From Bacteroidales bacterium (GTDB taxonomy: Bacteria > Bacteroidota > Bacteroidia > Bacteroidales > WCHB1-69): a stretch of DNA of 64,000 nucleotides. Where the stretch lies: the NCBI GenBank assembly GCA_017506175.1, contig JAFVNW010000001.1, forward strand, positions 1-64,000. Reading direction: 5' to 3'. The notes beneath the pieces are model-generated. The model was given only the letters and a program-made list of their open reading frames with translations, was not told the DNA's origin and did no database searches. This document shows positions 43,481 to 51,813 of the stretch, piece by piece. Each line of letters opens with the position of its first letter. Position 1 is the first letter of the stretch. A program made the position numbers and the translations under genes.

Positions 43481-44902
43481 ATGACGAACAAAAAAAAGGT
43501 CATCTTCCTCTATCTCTTCTTCGACATTGTCGCTGCGCTTCTGACATGGTGCATATTCTTTGCTTTTAGGAAGTACATCGTTGACAAGACAGTCCTTGAC
43601 AATTTCCAGGTCGCCATCCTGAACGACTACAAATTCTACATCGGGCTTGTTTGCTGGTCCCTTTACTGGGTTTTCCTCCATGCCTTTTCCGGCTGCTACA
43701 ACAAGATTTTCCGCAAATCTCGTCTCAAGGAATTGGGCAACACACTGACTGTAACTTTTATCGGTGTGCTGGTTTTCTTCTTCGCCTTTATCTTGGATGA
43801 CATTGTCAACGACTACAATGACTATTTGCTCTACTTTCTTGTGCTTTTCGGGCTGCAATTCCTGACCACCTACATTCCCCGCGTGTGCATCACCACGTCC
43901 ACCATCAACCGGATGCGGAACGGCAAAATCATCTTCAACACACTGATTGTCGGCAGCGACCATGTTGCGCTCCAGGTCTATAAGGCCGTTTCCACCCACG
44001 ACCCCAGTGCGAACAACAACATCATCGGCTACATGATGATTGACGAGAACGATGACAACGACCTTTCCGCGGAGCTTCCTTGCCTCGGCAAGTTAGACGA
44101 CCTGCTGTCAGTGGTCAAGAAGCAGAACATCAAGGTTTTGATCATCGCCATTCAAAATGGCAAACGCAAACATATTGAGAGTATCATCACCACCATTATG
44201 GATATGGACATCGATTTGAAGATCATCCCGCAGATGCAAGACTTTCTGATGGGGACGGTCAAGGTATCCTCCGTTCTCAACGAGCCGCTCATATCCATCA
44301 GTCCCGACTACCTTCCCGACTGGCAGAAGCATTTGAAACGTTTCTTCGACATTTTTTGCTCGCTTATCGCCATTCTGATATTGCTGCCGGTCTATATCTT
44401 CCTCATCATCGGTGTCAAGAGTTCCTCAAAAGGCCCTGTTTTCTACACACAGGAACGCATCGGATACAAGGGCAAACCATTCAAAATCATCAAATTTCGT
44501 TCCATGGTTCAAGATGCGGAAACGAACACGCCAAAATTGTCGAGTTCCAACGACCCCCGCATCACGAAATTCGGGAAATTCATGCGCAAGACGAGACTGG
44601 ACGAAACGCCACAATTCTTCAATGTGCTTGTGGGCGACATGTCGCTGGTGGGCCCGCGTCCGGAGCGACAGTACTATATCAACCAGATTGTTGAGAAAGC
44701 GCCGCAATACCGGCTTCTTTTCCGAATCAAGCCCGGCATCACCTCATGGGGCGAAGTCAAGTTCGGGTATGCGGAAAACGTGGATGAGATGGTGGAGCGG
44801 CTCAAATGGGATATCCTATACATTGAGAACATGTCATTGGGTTTAGACATCAAGATCCTCATTTACACCATTTTAATCGTTCTCAAACGTGCCGGTAAGT
44901 AA
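43481..44902 (+). CDS. Polyprenyl-phosphate sugar-1-phosphate transferase (WcaJ/WbaP type)
   Basis: The 473-residue protein starts polysaccharide repeat-unit synthesis by moving a sugar phosphate onto undecaprenyl phosphate. It has four N-terminal membrane helices, a CoA-binding-like central domain (IVGSDHVALQVYKAV near residue 158), a fifth helix (FDIFCSLIAILILLPVYIF near 290) and the catalytic domain: KFRSMVQDAETN near 340, KTRLDETPQFFNVL near 369 and SLVGPRPERQYY near 387. I use the ATG at 43481 since the longer frame overlaps the lipoprotein gene. The sugar is not determinable. Confidence 0.9.
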   Translation: MTNKKKVIFLYLFFDIVAALLTWCIFFAFRKYIVDKTVLDNFQVAILNDYKFYIGLVCWSLYWVFLHAFSGCYNKIFRKSRLKELGNTLTVTFIGVLVFFFAFILDDIVNDYNDYLLYFLVLFGLQFLTTYIPRVCITTSTINRMRNGKIIFNTLIVGSDHVALQVYKAVSTHDPSANNNIIGYMMIDENDDNDLSAELPCLGKLDDLLSVVKKQNIKVLIIAIQNGKRKHIESIITTIMDMDIDLKIIPQMQDFLMGTVKVSSVLNEPLISISPDYLPDWQKHLKRFFDIFCSLIAILILLPVYIFLIIGVKSSSKGPVFYTQERIGYKGKPFKIIKFRSMVQDAETNTPKLSSSNDPRITKFGKFMRKTRLDETPQFFNVLVGDMSLVGPRPERQYYINQIVEKAPQYRLLFRIKPGITSWGEVKFGYAENVDEMVERLKWDILYIENMSLGLDIKILIYTILIVLKRAGK

Positions 44903-46133
44903 ATCCCCGCATCTTCACATCGCCATTCCAGCAATGGATGAGCTGAATTGGCTTCCCCGCACATTGGAATCGGCGGCCGCGCAACTCACTACCCACCCGT
45001 TCACGCTATATGTGTGTGTCAATCAGCCTGATGCTTGGTGGAATGACAGAGAGATGATCTCCGTTTGCCGAAACAACGCAGTGTTATTGGACTTATTGAC
45101 TGAGTTCAAGAGGACCCATCCATGGCTCGATTTAGTTGTTTTAGATCGGAGTTCCAAGGGGAAGGGCTGGACGGGCAAGAACTTCGGGGTCGGCTGGGCG
45201 AGGAAGGTTTTATTCGACCACATTCTCTTAATTGCTGATGACAACGACTTGTTAATCAGCATGGATGCCGACACAGAATTCGGCAACGGATATTTTGAAT
45301 CCGTTACTGTGAATTTTGCGAAGCACGGACAGTGGCATGCGATTTCCACCCCCTACTATCATCGGCTTCCCCAAGGCGACGAAGCGGTAGGGCGCGCCAT
45401 TCTGCACTACGAAATCTACATGCGCAACTTCGCCTTAAACATGCTGGGAATCGGCAGTCCCTACGCTTTTACAGCGATGGGGAGTGCCATTGCCGCAAGG
45501 GTTTCGGCGCTTCGCAAAATCGGGGGCATCACACCGTTGAAAAGCGGGGAGGATTTCTATCTGCTACAGAAATTGCGAAAGATGGGAGAAATCGGGACTT
45601 GGAACAGCGAGTGCGTTTATCCAGCCGCACGATGTTCCGACCGCGTCTCCTTCGGAACCGGGCCTGCTATAATTAAGGGGAACAGGGGCGACTGGTCAAG
45701 CTATCCGATTTACCACCACCGGCTTTTTCAGAAGATTGCCGAAACCTATCGTCAATTGGAGCGGCTCTACCGTGAGGATGTAAAGACGGAATTCCTTGAA
45801 TTTCTGCAGATGCAATTCAAGGAGAAAGACCTTTGGCGCACCATTCGTCAAAATGTAAAAGAACCTTCACAATTCGTACGCGCCTTCCATGAGAAGGCGG
45901 ATGGTTTGAGGATACTACAATTCCTAAGATGGGAACAGAACAGAGAGAACACTCCCGAGATATCGGCGCTGACCGACAACCTCAAATTGTTTTTAGCAAA
46001 AGAAGAAGCCGAGAGCATTCTCCCCTATTGCAGTTCCTACGAATCACTTTCACAAATGCCGTCGGAGATGTTGTCTGCTATTCGCGACCTCATGTTCAAA
46101 GCGGAGATGCGAAAGCGCAAAGAGATGTCTTAA
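44889..46133 (+). CDS. GT2-type glycosyltransferase, GTG start
   Basis: The 414-residue protein begins at GTG 44889, overlapping the sugar transferase gene by 14 bases, because the first strand HLHIAIPAMDELNWLPRTL must be included. The nucleotide-sugar motif is SMDADTEFGNGYFE near residues 121-134, followed by GAGDDF-like GEDFYLLQKLRKMGE near 220. The last 150 residues are helical and unlike common GT2 members. It has no membrane segment. The stop codon overlaps that of ssb on the other strand. Confidence 0.82.
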   Translation: MPVSKSPHLHIAIPAMDELNWLPRTLESAAAQLTTHPFTLYVCVNQPDAWWNDREMISVCRNNAVLLDLLTEFKRTHPWLDLVVLDRSSKGKGWTGKNFGVGWARKVLFDHILLIADDNDLLISMDADTEFGNGYFESVTVNFAKHGQWHAISTPYYHRLPQGDEAVGRAILHYEIYMRNFALNMLGIGSPYAFTAMGSAIAARVSALRKIGGITPLKSGEDFYLLQKLRKMGEIGTWNSECVYPAARCSDRVSFGTGPAIIKGNRGDWSSYPIYHHRLFQKIAETYRQLERLYREDVKTEFLEFLQMQFKEKDLWRTIRQNVKEPSQFVRAFHEKADGLRILQFLRWEQNRENTPEISALTDNLKLFLAKEEAESILPYCSSYESLSQMPSEMLSAIRDLMFKAEMRKRKEMS

Positions 46134-46543
46134 AACGGCAAGTCGCTTCCGTTATCGACAAAGCTGACTGGTTCAGTTTGTTCTATCTGTTTTTCAGTCG
46201 GTTTGTCATCGTCTTTACCGCCGAGCATCGTAAATCCCGATGCTTCGACATCGGTAAAGTAGTGTTTCGCGCCATTGGCATCTTCCCATGTACGGTTGCG
46301 CAGACGACCTTCCACGTAAAGGAGGCGCCCTTTGCGTAGGAATTTTTCAGCGATGTCAGCCAAATTGCGCCAACAGACAATGTTGTGCCACTCGGTGAGT
46401 TCCTTGCGGTTCCCATCTTTATCCTTGTAGGTTTCAGATGTCGCCAACGGGAAAGTGACTTTTTTACTTCCGTTTTCAAAAGTGCGTACTTCGGGGTCTT
46501 TTCCCAAGTGTCCGATGAGAATAACTTTGTTAACTCCAATCAT
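46130..46543 (-). CDS. ssb: Single-stranded DNA-binding protein
   Basis: The 137-residue OB-fold protein begins MIGVNKVILIGHLGKDPEVR and contains TEWHNIVCWRNLADIAEKFLRKG near residues 50-72. It ends GSDLPF, the acidic-hydrophobic tip that recruits partner proteins. Promoter box TACTTTTG lies at 46593-46586. In Flavobacteria ssb sits with gldE/gldD; here gldB and gldD are just upstream. Confidence 0.96.
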   Translation of the reverse strand: MIGVNKVILIGHLGKDPEVRTFENGSKKVTFPLATSETYKDKDGNRKELTEWHNIVCWRNLADIAEKFLRKGRLLYVEGRLRNRTWEDANGAKHYFTDVEASGFTMLGGKDDDKPTEKQIEQTEPVSFVDNGSDLPF

Positions 46544-46585
46544 AATAGAAATTTTTAGTTAATAAATTAGTTAATAAACACACTG

Positions 46586-46593
46586 CAAAAGTA
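46586..46593 (-). promoter_or_regulatory. -7 box of ssb
   Basis: TACTTTTG followed by C on the minus strand, 43 bases upstream of the ssb ATG; no -33 match. Confidence 0.5.
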
Positions 46594-46643
46594 CTATCGG
46601 AAAGATGAAAAACATCTATTGTTAATAACTTTCGTAAATTACT

Positions 46644-47735
46644 CTATTTTAACGGCTTATAGCCCGACGAGTCCAGGATCTTCCGACCGTTTCCATCCCC
46701 CATCAAATCAGAAATGGAAACATCGGGGTGGCTTTCCATATAAGCAGTGACGATTTTCCAGCCGATGAAAGAGCCCATTCTTCCTGGGGAATTCTTAAAA
46801 GGCTTCGTTTCTGGTGAAAGACCGACCATCCTGCGAATCACATCGTCACTTTTGGAAAACACCATCTCTTTTTCAATCAGATAATTCCAGACATCCGCCT
46901 GATGCGCCTCCGCCCAGGCAAGTTGCTCCGAAGTATAGCCGATAATGTCGGCAACAGGCTGGTCAGGGAACATCAATTCTGTAAAATAAATCGTCTTTCC
47001 CTCCTCTATCATATTATCCAACAAGGTTATCGGCGTTGCCTCCGGGAGATGCCGATTGGCGATGATGTTGCGGAAACAGTCTATCGCAACATACTTCTTT
47101 TCGCATCGGAGCCTGATATACTGTGGAATATTGTAGTCCTTATAATATTTATAGTCTTTTCCGAGATACCAGTCGAGCATCAGCACGACAGACTGATTGT
47201 ACGCATACATGAATTTCGGGGCCTCCGGACTCGCATCGATTCCTTCAATAAGCGTATAGAATTCAGGGACGGAAGAGGTTGGGAAATAGTAGAGATAATA
47301 GGCGAACGCCAAATCCAATGACTTCTGAAGTTCTTGTAAATCACCGAATTGCTTATTCACATCTTGATAAATCTCCTTGATGTAGGGATCTTTCAGAAAT
47401 CCGCTGATTTGACGGATGTAGTTCGGATTACGCCAGGCGGCGGAGTCGATCAGGAAAGCGGGATAATCCGCTGCCACCCTTTTCAAACCTTCTGACGGCG
47501 AATCAGGATTAATGGAGAACAAAGCCTTGTCGTAGCGATGGATACGAATGTCAAGCGTATCCTCGATTTTCCGGACCTCCTTTTCAGCTTGATGGGTGTG
47601 AATTTCGTTTTTACGTTGATTATCCCCTTCGTTTTTGGGTTTACGAAGAGAAAAAACGAGCATCAGAATGCCAAAAACCAGTCCGACAGCTGCAATTATA
47701 AGCAGAACAATGCTGCTTTTACGCATTTTTCCCAT
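46644..47735 (-). CDS. gldB: Gliding motility protein GldB-like
   Basis: The 363-residue protein shows the GldB pattern: FLIDSAAWRNPNYIRQISGFLKD near residue 90, NMIEEGKTIYFTELMFPD near 245, GYTSEQLAWAEAHQADVWNYLIEKEMVFS near 266 and SPGRMGSFIGWKIVTAYM near 325. GldB is needed for gliding and for stability of other Gld proteins. Unlike the Flavobacterium lipoprotein, the N-terminal hydrophobic segment (SSIVLLIIAAVGLVFGILMLVFSL) has no lipobox cysteine, so it looks like a membrane anchor. The ATG at 47735 lies one base after the gldD stop. Confidence 0.85.
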   Translation of the reverse strand: MGKMRKSSIVLLIIAAVGLVFGILMLVFSLRKPKNEGDNQRKNEIHTHQAEKEVRKIEDTLDIRIHRYDKALFSINPDSPSEGLKRVAADYPAFLIDSAAWRNPNYIRQISGFLKDPYIKEIYQDVNKQFGDLQELQKSLDLAFAYYLYYFPTSSVPEFYTLIEGIDASPEAPKFMYAYNQSVVLMLDWYLGKDYKYYKDYNIPQYIRLRCEKKYVAIDCFRNIIANRHLPEATPITLLDNMIEEGKTIYFTELMFPDQPVADIIGYTSEQLAWAEAHQADVWNYLIEKEMVFSKSDDVIRRMVGLSPETKPFKNSPGRMGSFIGWKIVTAYMESHPDVSISDLMGDGNGRKILDSSGYKPLK

Positions 47736-47736
47736 A

Positions 47737-48321
47737 TTATTTCCATTTAAAAGTTTCAATCATTTCCTGGACATCCTGACGAATATAATCGATAACGGGC
47801 TGAACAGAATCATTGTTAGGCGTAAAATTGAAGTAGAGCGTTCCTCGCAGAAAATGCGAAGTGCTGTCGGTAAGCCAGAAGTGTAGCGGGCAGGCCACTT
47901 CCCGCCCCTCCATGTCGCTATAGAGACCGAAAACATTAGCCTCATCGTTCCGGAACTCGCGTTGGGAGACATTATCGGCTTTCACATAATGCATCTCCAC
48001 GAAATTGCGGTCCTCAATCGCCAAATCATACATATTATTATGTAGGGGCTGGTAACTCAACTCCAAACGAGCCTTTTCGCGAGGATAATTGATTAGTAGC
48101 CACGTCATTGTATCGCCTTGGGGATGGATTTCACATTGTGTGAATACAGGACATTGAAAAGTAAAGGGCAGAACAGCGGTGTCAAAGGATTGGTATTGAT
48201 GTTCAGGCATCTCAATACGAAAATAGCCTCTTGGTTTTGGGGTAGCGACCTGCTTCTTTGTACATCCCGTCACTCCGAAAAGGATTACCCAAACGAGAAC
48301 GATATGAATTGATTTTACCAT
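47737..48321 (-). CDS. gldD: Gliding motility lipoprotein GldD
   Basis: The 194-residue lipoprotein has the signal MVKSIHIVLVWVILFGVTGC and, straight after it, PKPRGYFRIEMPEHQYQ, the family hallmark. LINYPREKARLELSY and the C-terminal VIDYIRQDVQEMIETFKWK also match. GldD supports gliding/T9SS; its exact biochemical role is unknown. It lies between gldI and gldB. Confidence 0.9.
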   Translation of the reverse strand: MVKSIHIVLVWVILFGVTGCTKKQVATPKPRGYFRIEMPEHQYQSFDTAVLPFTFQCPVFTQCEIHPQGDTMTWLLINYPREKARLELSYQPLHNNMYDLAIEDRNFVEMHYVKADNVSQREFRNDEANVFGLYSDMEGREVACPLHFWLTDSTSHFLRGTLYFNFTPNNDSVQPVIDYIRQDVQEMIETFKWK

Positions 48322-48356
48322 AATTATTCAGCCAAGAAACGGCAGTCTAGAATTAT

Positions 48357-48911
48357 TCAGTTCTTATTTCTTTCAATATCAACCACTTCTATAGTCATTG
48401 CGAGGCTGACCTTTCCACGGATTCGCCGACCATCGCCAGCGACGCCATAAGCCAGAAACGAGGGGACGACCAAGTGGGCCTTGCCTCCCTTTTTCATTTT
48501 CTTGACAGCCTCATGGAGCCCCATAATCTCATCGGATTTATCCACCTTGAAGGTTTTCAAGCCATCTTTCCGAGAAGAATAAACGGTATCACCCGAAAGC
48601 AGGCAGGTAGTGTATTCCAAAGTCACAACATCCTCTGTTTGAACGGGTTGACCACTTCCATCCTTCATGCTTTCATAACGAAGTCCCGTTCCGGTACGCT
48701 CCACATTCCAACCGTAACGCCTGGTGAAAAAGTCGATATCCTCGTCTTCGCGCCCCACGTTCATCTGGTTCCATTTCAGATACGGATCCTCTTTATCAGG
48801 CTTGTCGGACTGCTGGATACGCACGAAATCAGGATCCCTGGCCTTGTTTTCTTTACACCCATGAAAACAGAGCACATTGATTATCAACAATATAAAAAAA
48901 ACGGATCGCAC
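48357..48911 (-). CDS. gldI: FKBP-type peptidyl-prolyl isomerase lipoprotein GldI, GTG start
   Basis: The 184-residue lipoprotein has its signal ending at LCFHGC. The FKBP domain spans about residues 90-182 (DVVTLEYTTCLLSGDTVYSS, IMGLHEAVKKMKKGGKAHLVVPSFLAYG). GldI-type proteins assist folding of exported proteins and are next to nrnA in many Bacteroidota. The start is GTG at 48911, sharing one base with the nrnA TAG, so translation is coupled. Confidence 0.88.
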   Translation of the reverse strand: MRSVFFILLIINVLCFHGCKENKARDPDFVRIQQSDKPDKEDPYLKWNQMNVGREDEDIDFFTRRYGWNVERTGTGLRYESMKDGSGQPVQTEDVVTLEYTTCLLSGDTVYSSRKDGLKTFKVDKSDEIMGLHEAVKKMKKGGKAHLVVPSFLAYGVAGDGRRIRGKVSLAMTIEVVDIERNKN

Positions 48912-49951
48912 TATTCAAAATTTTTTGGATTCAAAATTTCATGATAGGACTCCATAACCTTTTCAAATTTTTTAATGGCGTTTTCCATCGTATCATAGCA
49001 GAAAGCAGCGGAAGCGTTCTTGTGTCCGCCACCGTTAAAATGCTGACGTGCAAAGAGATTGACATCGAAATTGCCTTTGGAGCGAAAAGATATACGAATG
49101 CGGTCGTCGCGTTCAGTAAAAAAAGCCGTAAACTGGATTCCTTTCAGCGAAAGGCCATAATTCACGAACCCTTCCGTATCACCGATTCTATAGCCATTGT
49201 CATCCAAGTCTTTCTTTGTCAGGAACATATAAGTGGTGGAAACATTTCTCATGATCTTCAGCCGTTGTGAAAGGCAAAGTCCCAACAGCTTGATTCGGCT
49301 TTCGGCATAATTGTCGTAAATCCGACGATGAATAAGCTCACCATCAATTCCCTTTTTCATCAACTCGCTGATAATCATATAAGTTTTCGGCTGATTGCAC
49401 ATATAACTCAAGGAGCCGGTATCCGTAATCATTCCAACATAAATGCAAGTGGCAACATCCATGGTGATTTTGTTCTTATCTTCTATCATTTTTTCCAGAA
49501 AAAGATAGACCAATTCACAAGTGGAAGTGGTTTTTGTGGTGGAAAACATGACGTTACAGTCGAGATTCGGCGAGAGATGATGGTCGATCAGGATTTTAAA
49601 GGCGGATGAATTCTTGATGGGCTCTTCCATGGCGACGCCGCTGCGATGAGCAGCATTCATATCCACAACGAACAGAATATCAGCCTCTTGCAGGGCTTTC
49701 TTTGCGGTTTTCAAAGCGCGTTCGGCAATGATGGCCTTATCCATTCCGGGAATCCATGTCAGAAAATGAGGGACAGGATTGGGGAAGATGACGTTCACCT
49801 CGAAACCCTCCTGGGAAAAATACTGGTAAAGCGCCAAAGAAGAGCCGACTGCGTCACCATCGGAATTGAAATGCGTAACGATGGCAATTTTCTTGGCATT
49901 TTTCAAGGCTGCCTTCACCTCGTTGATTTTTGATTTTGCAAACAATGTCAT
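48911..49951 (-). CDS. nrnA: DHH/DHHA1 phosphoesterase (nanoRNase/pAp phosphatase)
   Basis: The 346-residue enzyme degrades very short RNAs and 3',5'-bisphosphate nucleotides. Motifs: THFNSDGDAVGSSLAL near residue 27, DMNAAHRSG near 94, the DHH signature IDHHLSPN near 120, MITDTGSLSYMC near 170 and the DHHA1 end FNGGGHKNASAAF near 310. The ATG at 49951 is chosen because the upstream TTG lies within the promoter. First gene of nrnA-gldI-gldD-gldB. Confidence 0.92.
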   Translation of the reverse strand: MTLFAKSKINEVKAALKNAKKIAIVTHFNSDGDAVGSSLALYQYFSQEGFEVNVIFPNPVPHFLTWIPGMDKAIIAERALKTAKKALQEADILFVVDMNAAHRSGVAMEEPIKNSSAFKILIDHHLSPNLDCNVMFSTTKTTSTCELVYLFLEKMIEDKNKITMDVATCIYVGMITDTGSLSYMCNQPKTYMIISELMKKGIDGELIHRRIYDNYAESRIKLLGLCLSQRLKIMRNVSTTYMFLTKKDLDDNGYRIGDTEGFVNYGLSLKGIQFTAFFTERDDRIRISFRSKGNFDVNLFARQHFNGGGHKNASAAFCYDTMENAIKKFEKVMESYHEILNPKNFE

Positions 49952-49969
49952 ATCACAAAAAAAAGAGTG

Positions 49970-49977
49970 CAAAGATA
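49970..49977 (-). promoter_or_regulatory. -7 box of the nrnA-gldI unit
   Basis: TATCTTTG followed by C on the minus strand, 19 bases upstream of the nrnA ATG. Confidence 0.55.
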
Positions 49978-50033
49978 CAACTTTTTATTGACATTGAATT
50001 TGATTGCACTACTCCTCATCATCAATATTTTTA

Positions 50034-50041
50034 TAAATTTG
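50034..50041 (+). promoter_or_regulatory. -7 box of the amino-acid symporter
   Basis: TAAATTTG followed by C, 27 bases before the ATG at 50068 and divergent from the nrnA box. Confidence 0.55.
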
Positions 50042-50067
50042 CAGCTTGATTTTAAACAGGCATATAA

Positions 50068-51552
50068 ATGCACTCCACCCTTCTATCAATATCCTTTGAG
50101 CAGGCCACGTCCACCATTTCCGGATGGGTGTGGGGGCCCGCGTTGATCATCCTCTGCCTTGGTTCAGCACTGTTGTTCTCCGTTCTCACTCGCTTTGTGC
50201 AAGTGCGTCGCTTCGGTGAGATGTTCCGGCTTCTGTTTTCGACCGACAAGTCGCAGAAAGTGGGCATTACCTCATTCCAGGCGTTCTGCATCGCCCTATC
50301 GGGAAGGGTAGGCACAGGCAATATTGTCGGGGTGGCTACGGCCATAGGCTATGGCGGCCCGGGGGCGATTGTTTGGATGTGGATTATTGCTTTCCTCGGT
50401 GCCGGCTCGGCTTTCGTGGAGGCGACACTGGCCCAGATTTACAAGGAAGACCATCACGGACAATACCGCGGCGGTCCATCGTACTATATTGAGAAGGGGT
50501 TGCGCTGCAAATGGCTGGCGGTTCTATTCGCCGTATGCTCAGCGGTTGCCTGCGGAGTGCTGATGCCCCCGGTTCAGAGCAACGGCATCGCGATTGCCTT
50601 TGCAAACTCATTGAATATCAACCAAATGTATATCGGTATCGCTACTGCTTTCCTATTGGGGCTGGTGGTGATTGGCGGCGTGACGCGCATAGCGAAAGTG
50701 GCGCAATTGGTTGCCCCATTCATGGCGATGCTTTACATTCTGCTGGCCGTCGTCGTGCTAGCCTGCAACATCACGGTATTGCCGGATGTCTTTTCCGACA
50801 TGCTCAAAGGTGCTTTCGGCATGCACGAAATGTTCGGCGGCATCTTGGGCAGCACGATTGCGTGGGGTGTGAAGCGGGGCATCTATTCCAACGAGGCAGG
50901 ACAAGGTACGGGGCCGATTGTGGCCGCTGCCGCCAAGGTATCGCACCCTGTGAAGCAGGGATTAGTGCAGGCGTTTTCGGTTTATGTGGATACGCTGCTG
51001 GTATGCACGGCGACGGCGGTGATGATTCTGGCGACAAAGACTTACAACGTTATGGATGCCAACACCGGTCTGCAACTATTCACCTCGCCCGTTGCACATC
51101 TGGGGGCGCCAGACGTATCGTACACCTCCGCCGCCGTGGGCACGCTGCTCAGTCCATGGGTTGCGAACATCGTGATTGCAGTAGCGCTGACGTTTTTCGC
51201 GTTCACCACGATTCTGGCCTACTACTACTATGCGGAAACTGGCATCGTGTATCTTTTCGGGAAGGGGAAGCGGGAGCACATCGCCATCTGGGTTCTCCGC
51301 ATCGTCATCATCTTGGCGGTTTTCTATGGTTCCTTGAAAGAGGCGAAGGCAGCGTGGGATCTCGGCGACATCGGCGTAGGGGCGATGGCGTGGATCAACA
51401 TCATCTCGATTCTGCTGTTGTCGCCACGTGTCATCCGCACCCTCCGCGATTACGAAAAGCAGAAGAAGGAGGGGAAGGAGCCGGTTTTCGACCCGAAGAA
51501 GTTGAGGATTAAGAACGCGAAGTTCTGGGAGAGAGACTCACGTGATTCATAA
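50068..51552 (+). CDS. Alanine/glycine:cation symporter (AGCS family)
   Basis: The 494-residue protein has about 11 membrane segments. The family signature is GRVGTGNIVGVATAIGYGGPGAIVWMW near residues 78-104, and EATLAQIYKEDHHGQYRGGPSYYIEKGL near 118-145 is also conserved. SNEAGQGTGPIVAAAAKV near 276 forms part of the Na+ site. AGCS members import alanine or glycine with Na+. It stands alone, without an adjacent operon partner. Confidence 0.93.
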   Translation: MHSTLLSISFEQATSTISGWVWGPALIILCLGSALLFSVLTRFVQVRRFGEMFRLLFSTDKSQKVGITSFQAFCIALSGRVGTGNIVGVATAIGYGGPGAIVWMWIIAFLGAGSAFVEATLAQIYKEDHHGQYRGGPSYYIEKGLRCKWLAVLFAVCSAVACGVLMPPVQSNGIAIAFANSLNINQMYIGIATAFLLGLVVIGGVTRIAKVAQLVAPFMAMLYILLAVVVLACNITVLPDVFSDMLKGAFGMHEMFGGILGSTIAWGVKRGIYSNEAGQGTGPIVAAAAKVSHPVKQGLVQAFSVYVDTLLVCTATAVMILATKTYNVMDANTGLQLFTSPVAHLGAPDVSYTSAAVGTLLSPWVANIVIAVALTFFAFTTILAYYYYAETGIVYLFGKGKREHIAIWVLRIVIILAVFYGSLKEAKAAWDLGDIGVGAMAWINIISILLLSPRVIRTLRDYEKQKKEGKEPVFDPKKLRIKNAKFWERDSRDS

Positions 51553-51722
51553 TACGCCTCCGCTTGCAGCACTGGCTTCTCGGACGGCATCCGTCATTCC
51601 CTGCCCTACATGTTTTCTTCCTTGCATACGGCGACATGCCTATCACACGACACCTTCCAACACGACGGTGAAGGAGGTCTGCCTGAAAGAAGTTGTCACA
51701 AACGGTGCATGGTGATTCCCAC

Positions 51723-51751
51723 TTCGCACCTCGTTTTTGCCGTTTCGCACC
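51723..51751 (+). promoter_or_regulatory. Direct-repeat operator, probable LytTR binding site
   Basis: TTCGCACC occurs at 51723-51730 and again at 51744-51751, a 21-base period with 13 bases between. With one preceding base the match is 9 bp (C/T then TTCGCACC). LytTR regulators such as AgrA bind two 9-bp direct repeats separated by 12 bp. The site ends 31 bases before the -7 box of the efflux operon, where an activator would sit, and no -33 box is present. Confidence 0.6.
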
Positions 51752-51782
51752 CCCTACCCTACCCTAGTTCCGTTCCTCGCCG

Positions 51783-51790
51783 TACTTTTG
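51783..51790 (+). promoter_or_regulatory. -7 box of the TolC-HlyD-permease operon
   Basis: TACTTTTG, 23 bases before the ATG at 51814. No TTG lies 18-22 bases upstream, consistent with an activator-dependent promoter. Confidence 0.6.
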
Positions 51791-51813
51791 TGCCGTTTGA
51801 ATGAAATCTGCAA

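Noticed and set aside
50511..51512. Long plus-strand frame of 333 codons
   Set aside because: It lies wholly within the AGCS symporter gene in another frame; its peptide is rich in Arg, His and Gly as expected of a shadow.
51610..51804. Plus-strand frame of 64 codons upstream of the TolC-like gene
   Set aside because: It covers the operator repeats and the -7 box and shows no codon bias or motif.
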